64,000 nt of DNA from CAHJXF01 sp038254545 (GTDB lineage: Bacteria; Pseudomonadota; Gammaproteobacteria; Burkholderiales; Burkholderiaceae_D), in NCBI GenBank assembly GCA_038254545.1, contig JBBSGB010000005.1, positions 1-64,000 on the forward strand, given 5' to 3'. The notes under the pieces are model-generated. The model saw nothing but the letters and a program-made list of their open reading frames with translations, searched no databases and had not been told where the DNA came from. Below are positions 51,806-61,303 of the stretch, piece by piece. The stretch's first letter is position 1; the number at the start of each line of letters is the position of its first letter. The position numbers and the translations under genes were made by a program.

Positions 51806-52252
51806 CTAGACCAAATCGGTCGATGGGGCCGACGCGGCGTTCGCTGCGTTTCCACCCCGCGGCTCGAACGACACCGTGGCCGTCGCGGCGATTCGTTCGC
51901 CTGCGGACTCGCCCGCAAAGACGCGCAGGGCATAGGTGGTCGATACCGGGGCTTGCACGCGCGCAGACGAAGCGGACGATATGCTTCCAGTGGCCGACAC
52001 GCCGCCGGGTTTGCACGTCACTTCGACCTCGAGCCGTAGCGCTTCTCCGGGGCCGACCGGCGACAGGAATTTGGCGACCCCGATCGCGCAGATCGTGGAC
52101 GCCATCGTTTCTTCCTCGAGGCCGAAGGTCGCTGCGATCGCGCGCAGGCTCTGGTCTAGCAACACCACGCCGGGAACGATGGGCCGCGCAGGGAAGTGTC
52201 CTGCGAATGCGGGATGCGACGGATCGATGGCGGTCAATGCGAGCCGGGTCAT
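51806..52252 (-). CDS. apeI: FabZ-like hot-dog dehydratase of aryl polyene synthesis
   Basis: 148 residues: AFAGHFPARPIVPGVVLLDQSLRAIA (FabZ-type GHFPxxPxxPGV with His19), a core strand block VAKFLSPVGPGEALRLEVEVTC and a C-terminal extension rich in Ala/Ser. It forms the dehydratase with the ApeP-type protein. The ATG at 52252 overlaps the ligase stop (ATGA), which fixes this start. The usual Glu/Asp of FabZ corresponds to the Asp in LLDQ. Confidence 0.87.
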   Translation of the reverse strand: MTRLALTAIDPSHPAFAGHFPARPIVPGVVLLDQSLRAIAATFGLEEETMASTICAIGVAKFLSPVGPGEALRLEVEVTCKPGGVSATGSISSASSARVQAPVSTTYALRVFAGESAGERIAATATVSFEPRGGNAANAASAPSTDLV

Positions 52253-53769
52253 CGCCGCGCCGCGTGTTGGTCGTCGGGCGCAGCGGGCGCGCCGGCATTG
52301 CGCGATGCGCTGCGCAACGACCCCGTGGTCGCACCGCGCTTCGTCGCGAACGATTCGAGCATGGCGCGCGTGAGCTTGCCGGTGGCATTGCGCGGCAACT
52401 GATCGACGAAGTGAATCGGGCGCGGCAGGAAGACCGCGTCGACGCGCGCGCGCAGGGCAGCCGTCAGGCGCTGTGCGTCGAGCGTCGGCGCGACCACCAT
52501 GGCGATCAGCCGCGTTACGTCGCGCGCGAATCCGTGTTCGGACGCGTCGTCGTCGGGCATGAAGAACGCGCCGTCGATCACGCCTTCGATCGCGTTCAAT
52601 TGCACGTTCAAATAATCCAGGGACGTACGCTTGCCGGCAATATTGATCAGGTCGGCGATGCGCCCCACCAGTTCGAAGCGGCGCGAACTGGCGAAGTCGG
52701 GAGCGAGTTCGATCACGTCGGCAAGCGAAGTGGGTTGTTCGACATGGCCGTTGCTGGCGATCGCTTCGCCGTCTTCGATGGTCAGCGTCACGTCGCCCAG
52801 CAGATGCCAGCGCGCGTCGACCGTGGGTTGCCGCGATGCGATCTGGCCGGTTTCGGTGCAGCCGTAGATCTCGGAGATCGGTGCGTGAAAGCGTTGCTCG
52901 GCCTCGCGCGCCAATGCCTGCGACAGCGGCGCGGTTGCGCACAGGACGAGGTCTACGGCAGGCAACGCGAGCGCAGAGTGCGCAGGCTCGACCGACAGCG
53001 CGGCCAGCAGCGTGCGCAGATGAAACGGCGTCGTGACCAGCATGCGCCGGCAGGGAATGCTCGCGAGCGAGGCCACAATGTCGGCGGAAAAGAAAGGACG
53101 CTCGGCCACCATCGCGGCTGGGCTCTGCCAAGCCAGCAGCACCGACGACTCGAAGCCGAACATGTGCTGCGGGGGGACGGTGGCGACGATCGCGAGCGCT
53201 GCACGCGCGCCGTCGCCGCTGGTCTGCTTGTCGTGCAGCATGCCGAGCCGGTCCGCTTCAGAGCGCACGTTCTCGACCAGCGATCCCCAGCGCTTGCGAT
53301 GCGGCGTTGGGACGCCGGTGGACCCGGATGTGAATACATAGGCGATCGTTTGATCGGCCGGGACGAGAGGTATCGCTCGATCTCCCGCATTCTGCAAAAA
53401 CCGTGGCGCGCGCATGGCGAGCGCCTCTTCATAAACGACTTGCGGAAGATCGATGTCGGACTGCGGAAACTCGGTGAGGCAATAGATATCGGGATAACTT
53501 GCCGTCAGCTGACGCACGGTCTCGGCATGCGTCGATGGCGGCATCAAGCTGATCTGCCTGCGCACGATCGCAGCGGCCAGGCCGACTGCGAAACGGTAGC
53601 GATCGCTGCAGACGTTGAGCACGTGGGCGCGGTCGGGCAGAGCGGCGGCGAGAGCCGCCACATCGTCGAGAAACTGCGCGCGCGAAATCGCGACGCCGTG
53701 CCGCCACGCGAATACCGCGTCGTGCGATGTCGCGGGGCCCGGGCACAGAAGGGGAAGGCTCGCGCGCAT
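52249..53769 (-). CDS. apeH: AMP-dependent aryl-acid ligase of aryl polyene synthesis
   Basis: 506 residues from the ATG at 53769. ANL motifs: AYVFTSGSTGVPTPHRKRW (A3), EIYGCTETGQIA (A5), FELVGRIADLINIAGKRTSL (A8) and NATGKLTRAML with the catalytic lysine. The N-terminal part (MRASLPLLCPGPATSHDAVF) is short, as in the aryl polyene ApeH group. It activates an aryl acid, probably 4-hydroxybenzoate or similar, for loading on the ACP. It follows the COG4648 gene by six bases. Confidence 0.87.
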   Translation of the reverse strand: MRASLPLLCPGPATSHDAVFAWRHGVAISRAQFLDDVAALAAALPDRAHVLNVCSDRYRFAVGLAAAIVRRQISLMPPSTHAETVRQLTASYPDIYCLTEFPQSDIDLPQVVYEEALAMRAPRFLQNAGDRAIPLVPADQTIAYVFTSGSTGVPTPHRKRWGSLVENVRSEADRLGMLHDKQTSGDGARAALAIVATVPPQHMFGFESSVLLAWQSPAAMVAERPFFSADIVASLASIPCRRMLVTTPFHLRTLLAALSVEPAHSALALPAVDLVLCATAPLSQALAREAEQRFHAPISEIYGCTETGQIASRQPTVDARWHLLGDVTLTIEDGEAIASNGHVEQPTSLADVIELAPDFASSRRFELVGRIADLINIAGKRTSLDYLNVQLNAIEGVIDGAFFMPDDDASEHGFARDVTRLIAMVVAPTLDAQRLTAALRARVDAVFLPRPIHFVDQLPRNATGKLTRAMLESFATKRGATTGSLRSASRNAGAPAAPDDQHAARR

Positions 53770-53774
53770 CGGAT

Positions 53775-54437
53775 TCACGGGGCCCGATGCCTGAACGCAC
53801 GCATGGTCGCCCAAAGCGATATGTGATCGACGTCGCGCAATACGCGCAGGCGGACCGTGTATTCGATCGCGAACACCGCCACTGTCAACGGCCATACCAG
53901 CACATTGACGAAGAGCGACCACGCCTCGCGTGACTGCGTGAAGAAGAGCAGGGTCGAAATCGACGCGAGCGCGATGAAGTAGATGGCCCACATTGCAGTC
54001 ACCGCGCGTGTGTACGGCACGATCACGTCAGGTATGGCCCCACCGTGCACGACGCGCGCGAGCCGCGTCACGAGGGCTTCGCGGCCAGGCAGCAACGTAA
54101 TCGCAAACACCAGCGCCAGCAACAGGTCGAACGCGATGTTCTCGGCGTACAGGACGTTATCGACACCGGCCGCGAGCGCGTCGCCGAAGCGCCAGAGAAC
54201 CAGGCCGAACAGGATCGCGGCGATCGGAATGATCCAGTAGCGCCTGCTCCTCGCGCAGATCGAAAGCACGGCGATTGCCGCAGGCGCGAGCGCGAGCGCG
54301 AGCGCGACGCGCGGCGTGGTGCGTTGGGCGATCAGGACATGCAGCGTCACGCAATATCCAACCAGCGCGAGAACACTTCCCGCGGCGACGATGGCGTCGC
54401 GTCGCGGGTTCGCCGCGTGAGCCGATGCGTGAGTCAA
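53775..54437 (-). CDS. COG4648-type integral membrane protein of aryl polyene loci
   Basis: 220 residues with six or seven membrane helices (AIVAAGSVLALVGYCVTLHVLIAQ; VALALALAPAAIAVLSICAR; WIIPIAAILFGLVLWRFGDALAAG; NIAFDLLLALVFAITLLPG). The motif GREALVTRLARVVHG and YTRAVTAMWAIYFIALASISTLLFFTQSREAWSLFVNVLVWPLTVAVFAIEY are typical of a membrane family found almost only in aryl polyene and flexirubin-like clusters. Function unknown, possibly a scaffold. 51 bases from the ACP gene. Confidence 0.85.
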   Translation of the reverse strand: MTHASAHAANPRRDAIVAAGSVLALVGYCVTLHVLIAQRTTPRVALALALAPAAIAVLSICARSRRYWIIPIAAILFGLVLWRFGDALAAGVDNVLYAENIAFDLLLALVFAITLLPGREALVTRLARVVHGGAIPDVIVPYTRAVTAMWAIYFIALASISTLLFFTQSREAWSLFVNVLVWPLTVAVFAIEYTVRLRVLRDVDHISLWATMRAFRHRAP

Positions 54438-54488
54438 ACGAGCGCCGAACGTGAGTAGGACGTGAACCAGGCGGCGACGACTTCGCGC

Positions 54489-54824
54489 CTACTTGGTTCG
54501 ATGCGTCGCGATATGCGCCGCGAGACTTCCGAGCGACTGAAAGATCTTCACGTTGTTCTCGTCGTCCGAGCGCAATTGAAAGCCGTACTTCTTCGAGACC
54601 ACGAGCGCGATCTCGAGGATGTCGATCGAGTCCAGTCCCAGACCCTCCCCATAGAGCGGCGCGTTGGCGGTGATTTCTTCGGTGCGCGTTTCGAGGTTGA
54701 GGGCCTCGACGATCAATTGAGCGAGCTCGCGCTCGAGCGGCGCGTTGTCGGCGCCTTGAGGCGCGTTGTTTTCCGCGCTCGCCCCACTCGTGCCGGTCTC
54801 TGCTTGCTGAATGGTTGTCTGCAT
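54489..54824 (-). CDS. Acyl carrier protein of the aryl polyene operon
   Basis: 111 residues. The attachment site is Ser66 in YGEGLGLDSIDILEIALVVSKKYGF. An unusual N-terminal extension of about 35 Gln/Ala/Asn-rich residues (TTIQQAETGTSGASAENNA) precedes the four-helix core. It is the first gene of the operon; only one ACP is seen, whereas many loci have two. The start at 54824 is the only plausible ATG. Confidence 0.9.
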   Translation of the reverse strand: MQTTIQQAETGTSGASAENNAPQGADNAPLERELAQLIVEALNLETRTEEITANAPLYGEGLGLDSIDILEIALVVSKKYGFQLRSDDENNVKIFQSLGSLAAHIATHRTK

Positions 54825-55272
54825 GATCCGTGCTGCTCGATGTGCTGTGGTGTAAACGCGCCGTACCTCGTTTGCGCCGACATGCGCGCGTCGCGAGAGA
54901 TTGGAAACAGCGAGGGAAGAAATGATAACCGACAGTTCCCGTCATCGTCGCGGCGCGCGCGTCGTTCAAAAACCTGCGGCCTGCCCCTCACGCTGCGAGT
55001 CGCATGAACGATTTCTCCAAAAATGGGTGCGCTGTGTCTGCCTGGCCGCTGGTTTCACGGCGTCACATTGCGTGTGGTTGTCGCATGCGCCCAACATTTT
55101 TGGAACATGGACTGAAAAATTAATGCGAAAAGCAGGATTGACCCGGCTTTCCCATTGATCGTCATTACTCTAGTCCGTGGAGTTAACAGTGTGTGGAAAC
55201 CACCCACGCGCTTTTTACGAATTTCTGATCACCCCAAAACGATGGGGTTTTTATTTCCCAGGGAGCGGTTCG
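54825..55272. other. Divergent promoter region between the aryl polyene operon and the TonB receptor array
   Basis: 448 bases with no gene. The half nearer the receptor is AT-richer (TTTTTGGAACATGGACTG, AAAAATTAATGCGAAAAG). It must contain the promoters of both divergent transcripts. A terminator-like hairpin lies in the receptor leader (55231-55252). Confidence 0.6.
55231..55252 (+). terminator. Terminator-like hairpin in the leader of the first TonB receptor
   Basis: ACCCCA, loop AAACGA, TGGGGT, then further T residues: a 6-bp stem directly followed by a T-run, ending ten bases before the ribosome site of the receptor gene. No plus-strand gene precedes it, so it looks like a leader terminator or attenuator rather than the end of another operon. 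Confidence 0.5.
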
Positions 55273-57915
55273 ATGGGCTTTAGAAACAAGGCGATTCCCG
55301 GAGCGTTGGCTGCCCTATTTGGAGCGGGTCTGACGCTCCCCGTAGCGCCGGCGGCTGCACAACAAACGCAAACGCCGCAGAGGCTCGACAGGATCGAGGT
55401 GACCGGCTCGAACATCAAGCGGACCGACACCGAAGGCGTCAACCCGGTACAGACCATCACGCGCAAGGAAATCGAGCGAACCGGCCAGGCGACCGTCGCC
55501 GAACTGCTGCGCTCGATCTCGGCCAACTCGGGACAGAGTTTCAACGAGACCTTCACTAACAGCTTTTCGCCGGGTGCGTCGGGCATCGCGCTGCGCGGCT
55601 TGAGCCAGAAGAACACGCTGGTGCTGTTGAACGGCCGACGCGTGGCGAACTACGGTTTTGCGCAGAACCTCGCCGATACTTACGTCGACCTGAATGCGAT
55701 CCCGATCAGCGCGGTCGAGCGCGTCGAAGTGTTGAAGGACGGGGCATCGGCGATCTATGGTTCGGACGCCATCGCCGGCGTGGTGAACGTGATTCTCCGC
55801 AAGGACTATCAGGGCGGCGAAATCGGCGGCAGCTACGGCAAGTCCTATGAAGGCGGCATGGCCGAGAAGCAGGGCAACGCGATCATCGGCTTCGGTAATC
55901 CAAGCGCCGATCGATTCAACGTGATGATCGCGGCAAACTACTTCAAGCGCGACCTGACGCGTTATACGGATCGCGATTACATCAACGATCAGGACTTCCA
56001 TCGCTTCGGCGGATTGAACAACAATTCCTCCGGCGCTGGCACCTACCAACGTGCGGCCAGTGCAAACCCCAACCGCGTTCCCTTCGCGGCCTGCGGGGCG
56101 AACGGCTTTCCGGGCACCGTGACGCCGATCCAGGCGTTCAGTCCGACGACGCTCACAGGCAGCGCCTGTGCCTATAGCGTGTCGCCTTTTCTCACGCTGT
56201 TCCCCGAGTCCACGCGCGAACAGGTCGTGGCTGCAGGCACTTTCGACATTACCTCGACCCTTCAGGCGTTCGCTGATCTGACCTATAGCCACAACGACAC
56301 CAAGCAGATCTTCACACCCACGCCGTTCTCGAGCACTTCGGTCGCGTTCAATCCGGCCACTGGTGGGGCGCGTCGCGTTCCGGGAACGCTGCCCGTGGGC
56401 AATCCGAGCAACCCGTTTACTGTGCCGACCAACATCAGCTATACCTTTTTTGATATTGGCCCGCGCAACTCCGAGCTGACCTCGAAGTTCTATCGCGCGC
56501 TGGTCGGCCTCAAAGGCAGCCTGGGCAAGTGGGACTGGGAGACGGCTTATCTGCATTCGGAAAGCGAAGAGGCTCAGCGCGACTTCAATCGCGTCGATTC
56601 CTATGTGCTCGCCAACGCATTGGCCAACGGCACATACAACTTCGTCAATCCCCAGCTCAACAATCCGGCCCTGACCAATTCGCTGCGCATCAATCCGACT
56701 CGCCGCTCGCTGTCCAAGCTCGATCTCGTCGATGCGAGGACGACTACCGAGCTCGCGACTCTGCCCGCAGGCCCGCTCGGCTTCGCGACGGGCGCCGAAT
56801 TCAAGCGCGAGTCGATCTCCGATCGTCCGGACTTCTTGATCACCAACGGCAACGTTCTGGGCCAGGGCGCCACGCGTACCGAAGGCGCGCGCCACGTATC
56901 GGCGGTGTACGCCGAATTCAATGTGCCAGTCATCAAGACGGTCGAAGCGTCGCTTGCGGCGCGCGAAGACCATTACAGCGACTTCGGCAGCGCCTTCTCG
57001 CCCAAGGTCGGCCTGAAGTGGCAACCGGTTTCAGAATTGCTGTTTCGCGCCACGGCGTCCAAGGGCTTCCGCGCACCGTCCTTGCCGGAGAACTCGCAAT
57101 CGAGCGCGGTGTCCTTCGTGACGGTGAACGATCCGCGTAATCCTGCGCAGCCCGGCGCTGCCGTGACCGCGTCGACCGTGTCGTTGGGCAACCCCAACCT
57201 GCAGGCTGAGCGCTCGAAGAACTACAACGCCGGTTTTGTGTTCGCGCCCGATTCGACGTCCAGCATCGGCATCGATTTGTACTCGATCGAGCAGAAGAAC
57301 ATCGTGCGACGGGATTCGCCTCAGTTCCTGGTCAACAACGAAGCGCTGTTTCCCACCTTGGTCATCCGCGACCCGATCACCGGCAATCTGATCAGCGTGA
57401 TTCGTCAGTACCGAAATTTTTCCGAACTGCGCACGATGGGCTACGACATCGACTTCAAGAAGTCGCTAGTCTTGGCTGCCTTGGGCAAGTTTACGCTCAA
57501 TGGCAACTGGACCTATCTGCAGCGCTACAAGACCCGGGTTTCCGATAATGGGCCACTGATCGACTTCGCCGGCAACAACGGTTTCTCGGCCTTCCCGCGC
57601 ACGCGCGGTACGACTTCACTGAGTTGGGAATATCAGGCCTTCACGACGCAATTAACGTACTACTACATCGGCGCCTACGCACAGCAGGGCGCACCTGCCG
57701 GAACCACGCAAACTCGCGTCGGCGAATATCGCCAATTCGATTTGTATGTAGCGTGGGAAGGCGTCAAGAACCTGAAGCTCTACGGGTCGATCCAGAACCT
57801 CGGCAATACCCACCCACCGTTCGATGTATCGTCCGGCGGGCTGCCTTTCGACTTCACGCTCTACGACGCGCGGGGCCGCTACTTCCGAGCGGGGCTCACC
57901 TACAAATTTCTTTAG
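55273..57915 (+). CDS. TonB-dependent outer membrane receptor 1
   Basis: 880 residues from the ATG at 55273, which starts a signal peptide (GALAALFGAGLTLPVAPAAAQ-Q). Then the plug (about 40-170: RIEVTGSNIKRTDTEGVNPVQTITRKEIERTGQATVAELLRSI; VERVEVLKDGASAIYGSDAIAGVVNVILRKDY) and a 22-strand barrel ending LTYKFL. The GSNIKR opening defines a receptor group common in oligotrophic and polymer-using Proteobacteria; ligands are usually unknown. First of three tandem paralogues; followed by its own terminator. Confidence 0.92.
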   Translation: MGFRNKAIPGALAALFGAGLTLPVAPAAAQQTQTPQRLDRIEVTGSNIKRTDTEGVNPVQTITRKEIERTGQATVAELLRSISANSGQSFNETFTNSFSPGASGIALRGLSQKNTLVLLNGRRVANYGFAQNLADTYVDLNAIPISAVERVEVLKDGASAIYGSDAIAGVVNVILRKDYQGGEIGGSYGKSYEGGMAEKQGNAIIGFGNPSADRFNVMIAANYFKRDLTRYTDRDYINDQDFHRFGGLNNNSSGAGTYQRAASANPNRVPFAACGANGFPGTVTPIQAFSPTTLTGSACAYSVSPFLTLFPESTREQVVAAGTFDITSTLQAFADLTYSHNDTKQIFTPTPFSSTSVAFNPATGGARRVPGTLPVGNPSNPFTVPTNISYTFFDIGPRNSELTSKFYRALVGLKGSLGKWDWETAYLHSESEEAQRDFNRVDSYVLANALANGTYNFVNPQLNNPALTNSLRINPTRRSLSKLDLVDARTTTELATLPAGPLGFATGAEFKRESISDRPDFLITNGNVLGQGATRTEGARHVSAVYAEFNVPVIKTVEASLAAREDHYSDFGSAFSPKVGLKWQPVSELLFRATASKGFRAPSLPENSQSSAVSFVTVNDPRNPAQPGAAVTASTVSLGNPNLQAERSKNYNAGFVFAPDSTSSIGIDLYSIEQKNIVRRDSPQFLVNNEALFPTLVIRDPITGNLISVIRQYRNFSELRTMGYDIDFKKSLVLAALGKFTLNGNWTYLQRYKTRVSDNGPLIDFAGNNGFSAFPRTRGTTSLSWEYQAFTTQLTYYYIGAYAQQGAPAGTTQTRVGEYRQFDLYVAWEGVKNLKLYGSIQNLGNTHPPFDVSSGGLPFDFTLYDARGRYFRAGLTYKFL

Positions 57916-57936
57916 GCCCGTGTAGCTTTGTCGAGA

Positions 57937-57960
57937 AAGCCCGCGACAGCGGGCTTTTTT
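57937..57960 (+). terminator. Intrinsic terminator after TonB receptor 1
   Basis: AAGCCCGC, loop GACA, GCGGGCTT, with a run of six T. Classic shape, 21 bases after the stop codon. Confidence 0.9.
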
Positions 57961-58186
57961 CTTGGGCGCGCCAAGTCCCGCGCTCTTTGGCGTCATGCGA
58001 CGTCTGTATTCAATGTCGCGCGCATCCAACATTTCCTTCCGGAAGTTAAGGAAAAACCCTGTCTGTGTATGAAAAGTGTCGCGCAGTTGCATGTCGTAGC
58101 TAGAATTCACGCCACTGTTTCATTTTGTAATTTATTTGCCAAGACAAGCCGCGAGTGAACCATCGCTGCCCTTTCAGGAGTTCTCG

Positions 58187-60976
58187 ATGCAATTCAAGTT
58201 GAAGGTTATTCCGCGCGCACTGCTGGGCGTGGTCGGCGCAGGGCTGACGTTGTCGATGGCGCCGGCGTTTGCCCAACAGGCACCCCAGCGTCTCGAGCGC
58301 ATCGAGGTGACGGGGTCGAACATCAAGCGTGTCGATAGCGAAACGGTGGCTCCGGTCGAAGTCATCACGCGCGAAGAGATTCAGCGCAGCGGCCGCCCCA
58401 ACATTGCAGAAGTCTTGCGCAATATCCCAGCCAACGCGGGTGGCAGCTTCGGTGAAAGTTTCGCGAACAGCTTCGCGCCTGGCGCAGCCGGTATCTCGCT
58501 GCGCGGTCTTGGACAGAAGACGACACTGGTCCTGATCAACGGGCGTCGCGTCGCGGGCTATGGCTTCGCGCAGAACCTGCAGGACAGTTTCGTCGACCTG
58601 AACGCGATTCCGACCAGCGCGGTCGAACGCGTCGAAATCCTCAAGGACGGCGCTTCGGCGATTTACGGTTCCGACGCCATCGCGGGGGTCGTGAACATCA
58701 TCCTGCGCAAGGACTTCACCGGCCTCGAAGGCACCATCGGTGGCGGTCGCTCGGAAGGCAAGAACGAATACTCGGCCAACCTCACCGGCGGCTGGGGCGA
58801 TTTGAGCCGCGACCGGTTCAACATCTTCGCGACCCTCGATCTCTACAAGCGCGATCTGCTCGAACTCTCCGATACTAAGTTCGGGCATACGCGGGACATG
58901 CGCGGCCAGCTCGGCGGGCGCAATTTCACGTCGTTGACCGGCGGCGGAACGTGGCGTCAGGTCACCGGCGCAACCACCTTGACCAACAACTATCGGGCCA
59001 CGTCCGAGTGCCCCGGCCAAGTGCTGACCGGCCCGCAAGCGGTGGCCGCGGGTCTCATCAACCTGTCGTCGAACCTTTCGGCTGCCACGCGCGCGACCAA
59101 CACGGCGATGGCCGCCGCGACCAACACCTTCTGTAGCAAAGACTTCAACGATCAGTTCACGGCGCTCCCTGAAACCGAGCGCGTCGGTCTGATCACGCGC
59201 GGCACCTATCAATTCACGCCGTCCACGCAGGGTTACCTCGAGTTCGGGTATAGCCATAACCAGACCAAGCAGACGTTCCAGGATCCGTTCTTTGCGGGTA
59301 CGACCGGACTGCAGAATACCCCTGCCGGCCTTCGTCCATTTACATACAACATCACGTTCGCACCGGGCGTGGCGGGTAACCCCTTCGCCAGCAATGCGCG
59401 CTACGTGGGTGTGCTGGCCGACTTGGGTACACGCGACTTGAAGATCGACTCGAATACCGCGCGTGTGCTCACCGGCCTGACCTACATGCTGGGCAATTGG
59501 GATTTCGATAGCGCGGTCGGTTATTCGCGCAACGAGATCGACCAGCAGAACATCAACCGCATCACGCTCGCGGGTACGAGTGCCGCGTTCGGCGTGCCAA
59601 CGAGCCCGCAGCCGCCGGTGCCGATCTCGACATCGTCAAGCTACAACCTCGACAAATTTTCGACCAACTCGCAAGCGGTGCGCGATTCGATCCGCATCAA
59701 CTTCCCCAGAAAATCGACGTCCGAGCTGGAATTCGTGGACACCAAGGCGAGCACGCAGATCGAGCAGTTGAGATTGCCGGGCGGCCCGGTAGGTGTTGCG
59801 ATCGGCGGCGAGTTGCGCAAGGAAAAACTGAACGATCGTCCGGATCCGTTTGCCTCAAACGGCAACATCCTGGGTCAAGGCATCACGGCGACCAACGGCG
59901 ACCGGACCAACTACGCGATCTTCACCGAATTTGCGTTGCCGATCTTCAAGCAGCTCGAGGCGCAAGTGGCCGGACGTTTTGACCACTACAGCGACTATGG
60001 TAGTTCAAGGACGCCCAAGTTCGGCTTGAAGTACACGCCCAACGAAGTCATCGCGTTCCGCGGCAACTGGGGAAAGGGCTTCCGCGCACCGACCCTGCCT
60101 GAAATCTCGCCGTCGGTTGCGACCTTCTTCACCAGCGTCATCGACCCGGAAGACGGCGTGAGCCGCCAGGTTTCGGGCGTGTTCGCGGGCAATCCATCAC
60201 TGAAGGCGGAAACGTCTGTAAGTTCGACCGCCGGCATCATCTTCGAGCCGGCTCGCAACTTCAACGTGTCGATCGATGCGTACAAGATTCGCTGGCGCAA
60301 CGTAGTTGCGTCCGAGGGCTTCCAGAGCATCATAAACCGTACGTGCCCTGCTGGCGGCCCTGGGTGCCCGACCACCACCCAGGTCGTTCGTGATCCCTCG
60401 ACGAACCAGGTCGTGACGATTCTGAGCAATTACCAGAACCTGAGCGAGCGGCGAACGAGCGGCGTCGATGTCGATCTGCGCTATATCTTCCCGACCACGC
60501 CGGTCGGCAAGTTCACGTTCCGGACCAACGCGACCTATATCCACACGTTCACGGAAGCGACCACGGGCGGCTCGCCCACGGAATGCGTGGCCCACAACGG
60601 ATGCACGAACACGATCCCGCGCGTGCGTGCTTCGTTCACGCTGGACTGGGATTACGGCCCGCTGGCGGTCACGGGTCGGGCCAACTACATCCACGGCTAC
60701 TACCAGGACTTGCTGGGCTCGACGTTCTTCAGTGATGCCAACGATCCGCGCTTCCAGAATGGCGCCTATCGCACTCGCGTCGCGCCGTACACGTCTTACG
60801 ACCTTTCGGCGAGATACAACATCACCAAGAATCTGTCGGTCACCGCAGCGGCCATCAATCTCTTCAACAAGGTCCCTCCGTACGATCCTGGTTTCAGCGG
60901 AACCACGCTGTACGACTTCAGCGTCTATGACGTCCGCGGTCGTCAGGTGCGTGCGAACCTGACTTACAAGATGTAA
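58187..60976 (+). CDS. TonB-dependent outer membrane receptor 2
   Basis: 929 residues from the ATG at 58187, with CAGGAG eight bases before it. Signal peptide (IPRALLGVVGAGLTLSMAPAFA-Q), plug (RIEVTGSNIKRVDSETVAPVEVITREEIQRSGRPNIAEVLRNI; VERVEILKDGASAIYGSDAIAGVVNIILRKDF) and a barrel ending RANLTYKM. Paralogue of receptor 1, with loops that differ most in the middle of the barrel. Two Cys pairs (CPGQ, CSKDF and CPAGGPGC) suggest disulfide-bonded extracellular loops. Own leader of 271 bases upstream. Confidence 0.92.
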   Translation: MQFKLKVIPRALLGVVGAGLTLSMAPAFAQQAPQRLERIEVTGSNIKRVDSETVAPVEVITREEIQRSGRPNIAEVLRNIPANAGGSFGESFANSFAPGAAGISLRGLGQKTTLVLINGRRVAGYGFAQNLQDSFVDLNAIPTSAVERVEILKDGASAIYGSDAIAGVVNIILRKDFTGLEGTIGGGRSEGKNEYSANLTGGWGDLSRDRFNIFATLDLYKRDLLELSDTKFGHTRDMRGQLGGRNFTSLTGGGTWRQVTGATTLTNNYRATSECPGQVLTGPQAVAAGLINLSSNLSAATRATNTAMAAATNTFCSKDFNDQFTALPETERVGLITRGTYQFTPSTQGYLEFGYSHNQTKQTFQDPFFAGTTGLQNTPAGLRPFTYNITFAPGVAGNPFASNARYVGVLADLGTRDLKIDSNTARVLTGLTYMLGNWDFDSAVGYSRNEIDQQNINRITLAGTSAAFGVPTSPQPPVPISTSSSYNLDKFSTNSQAVRDSIRINFPRKSTSELEFVDTKASTQIEQLRLPGGPVGVAIGGELRKEKLNDRPDPFASNGNILGQGITATNGDRTNYAIFTEFALPIFKQLEAQVAGRFDHYSDYGSSRTPKFGLKYTPNEVIAFRGNWGKGFRAPTLPEISPSVATFFTSVIDPEDGVSRQVSGVFAGNPSLKAETSVSSTAGIIFEPARNFNVSIDAYKIRWRNVVASEGFQSIINRTCPAGGPGCPTTTQVVRDPSTNQVVTILSNYQNLSERRTSGVDVDLRYIFPTTPVGKFTFRTNATYIHTFTEATTGGSPTECVAHNGCTNTIPRVRASFTLDWDYGPLAVTGRANYIHGYYQDLLGSTFFSDANDPRFQNGAYRTRVAPYTSYDLSARYNITKNLSVTAAAINLFNKVPPYDPGFSGTTLYDFSVYDVRGRQVRANLTYKM

Positions 60977-61019
60977 TTCGCCGCTACTCAAGAGCGTTCG
61001 CCTCAGCGACGTTCGACTC

Positions 61020-61044
61020 GAAGCCCGCCGCAAAGCGGGCTTTT
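61020..61044 (+). terminator. Intrinsic terminator after TonB receptor 2
   Basis: GAAGCCCGC, loop CGCAAA, GCGGGCTTTTT, 43 bases after the stop. The stem sequence GCCCGC/GCGGGC is the same as in the terminator of receptor 1. Confidence 0.9.
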
Positions 61045-61303
61045 TGTTTGCCATTTGCGTACGGCGTATTGCATCCGCGATCGAATCAGGCCTTTCGTAG
61101 CGAAAACCCAACAGGAGCGACGCAAAAGTTGTGCTTTGGCTGTTTCGGCGACCTTTTGCTTCGGTCGCGAAAGGAAGTTGGCTAGACTAAAAGAGTAGTA
61201 AGGATTCGAAAGATTCGGTTGCGCCGAATCACGAAAGCCTTGCGAATGCTTTGATGCGCGACGTGCCTCGCCGTCGATTCCAACCGTTCTTGAAGGGGTA
61301 GCC

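Noticed and set aside
51823..53826. A 667-codon plus-strand open frame opposite the dehydratase and ligase genes
   Set aside because: Covered on the other strand by clear ANL and hot-dog enzymes with ATGA overlaps.
55177..55272. A GTG-started in-frame extension of TonB receptor 1
   Set aside because: It would place 32 non-signal residues before a clean signal peptide and run through a terminator-like hairpin; the ATG at 55273 has a good ribosome site.
61212..61230. Hairpin GATTCGG-TTGCG-CCGAATC in the receptor 3 leader as a terminator
   Set aside because: No T-run follows and the stem is only 7 bp; may have some role in the leader but does not support a terminator call.
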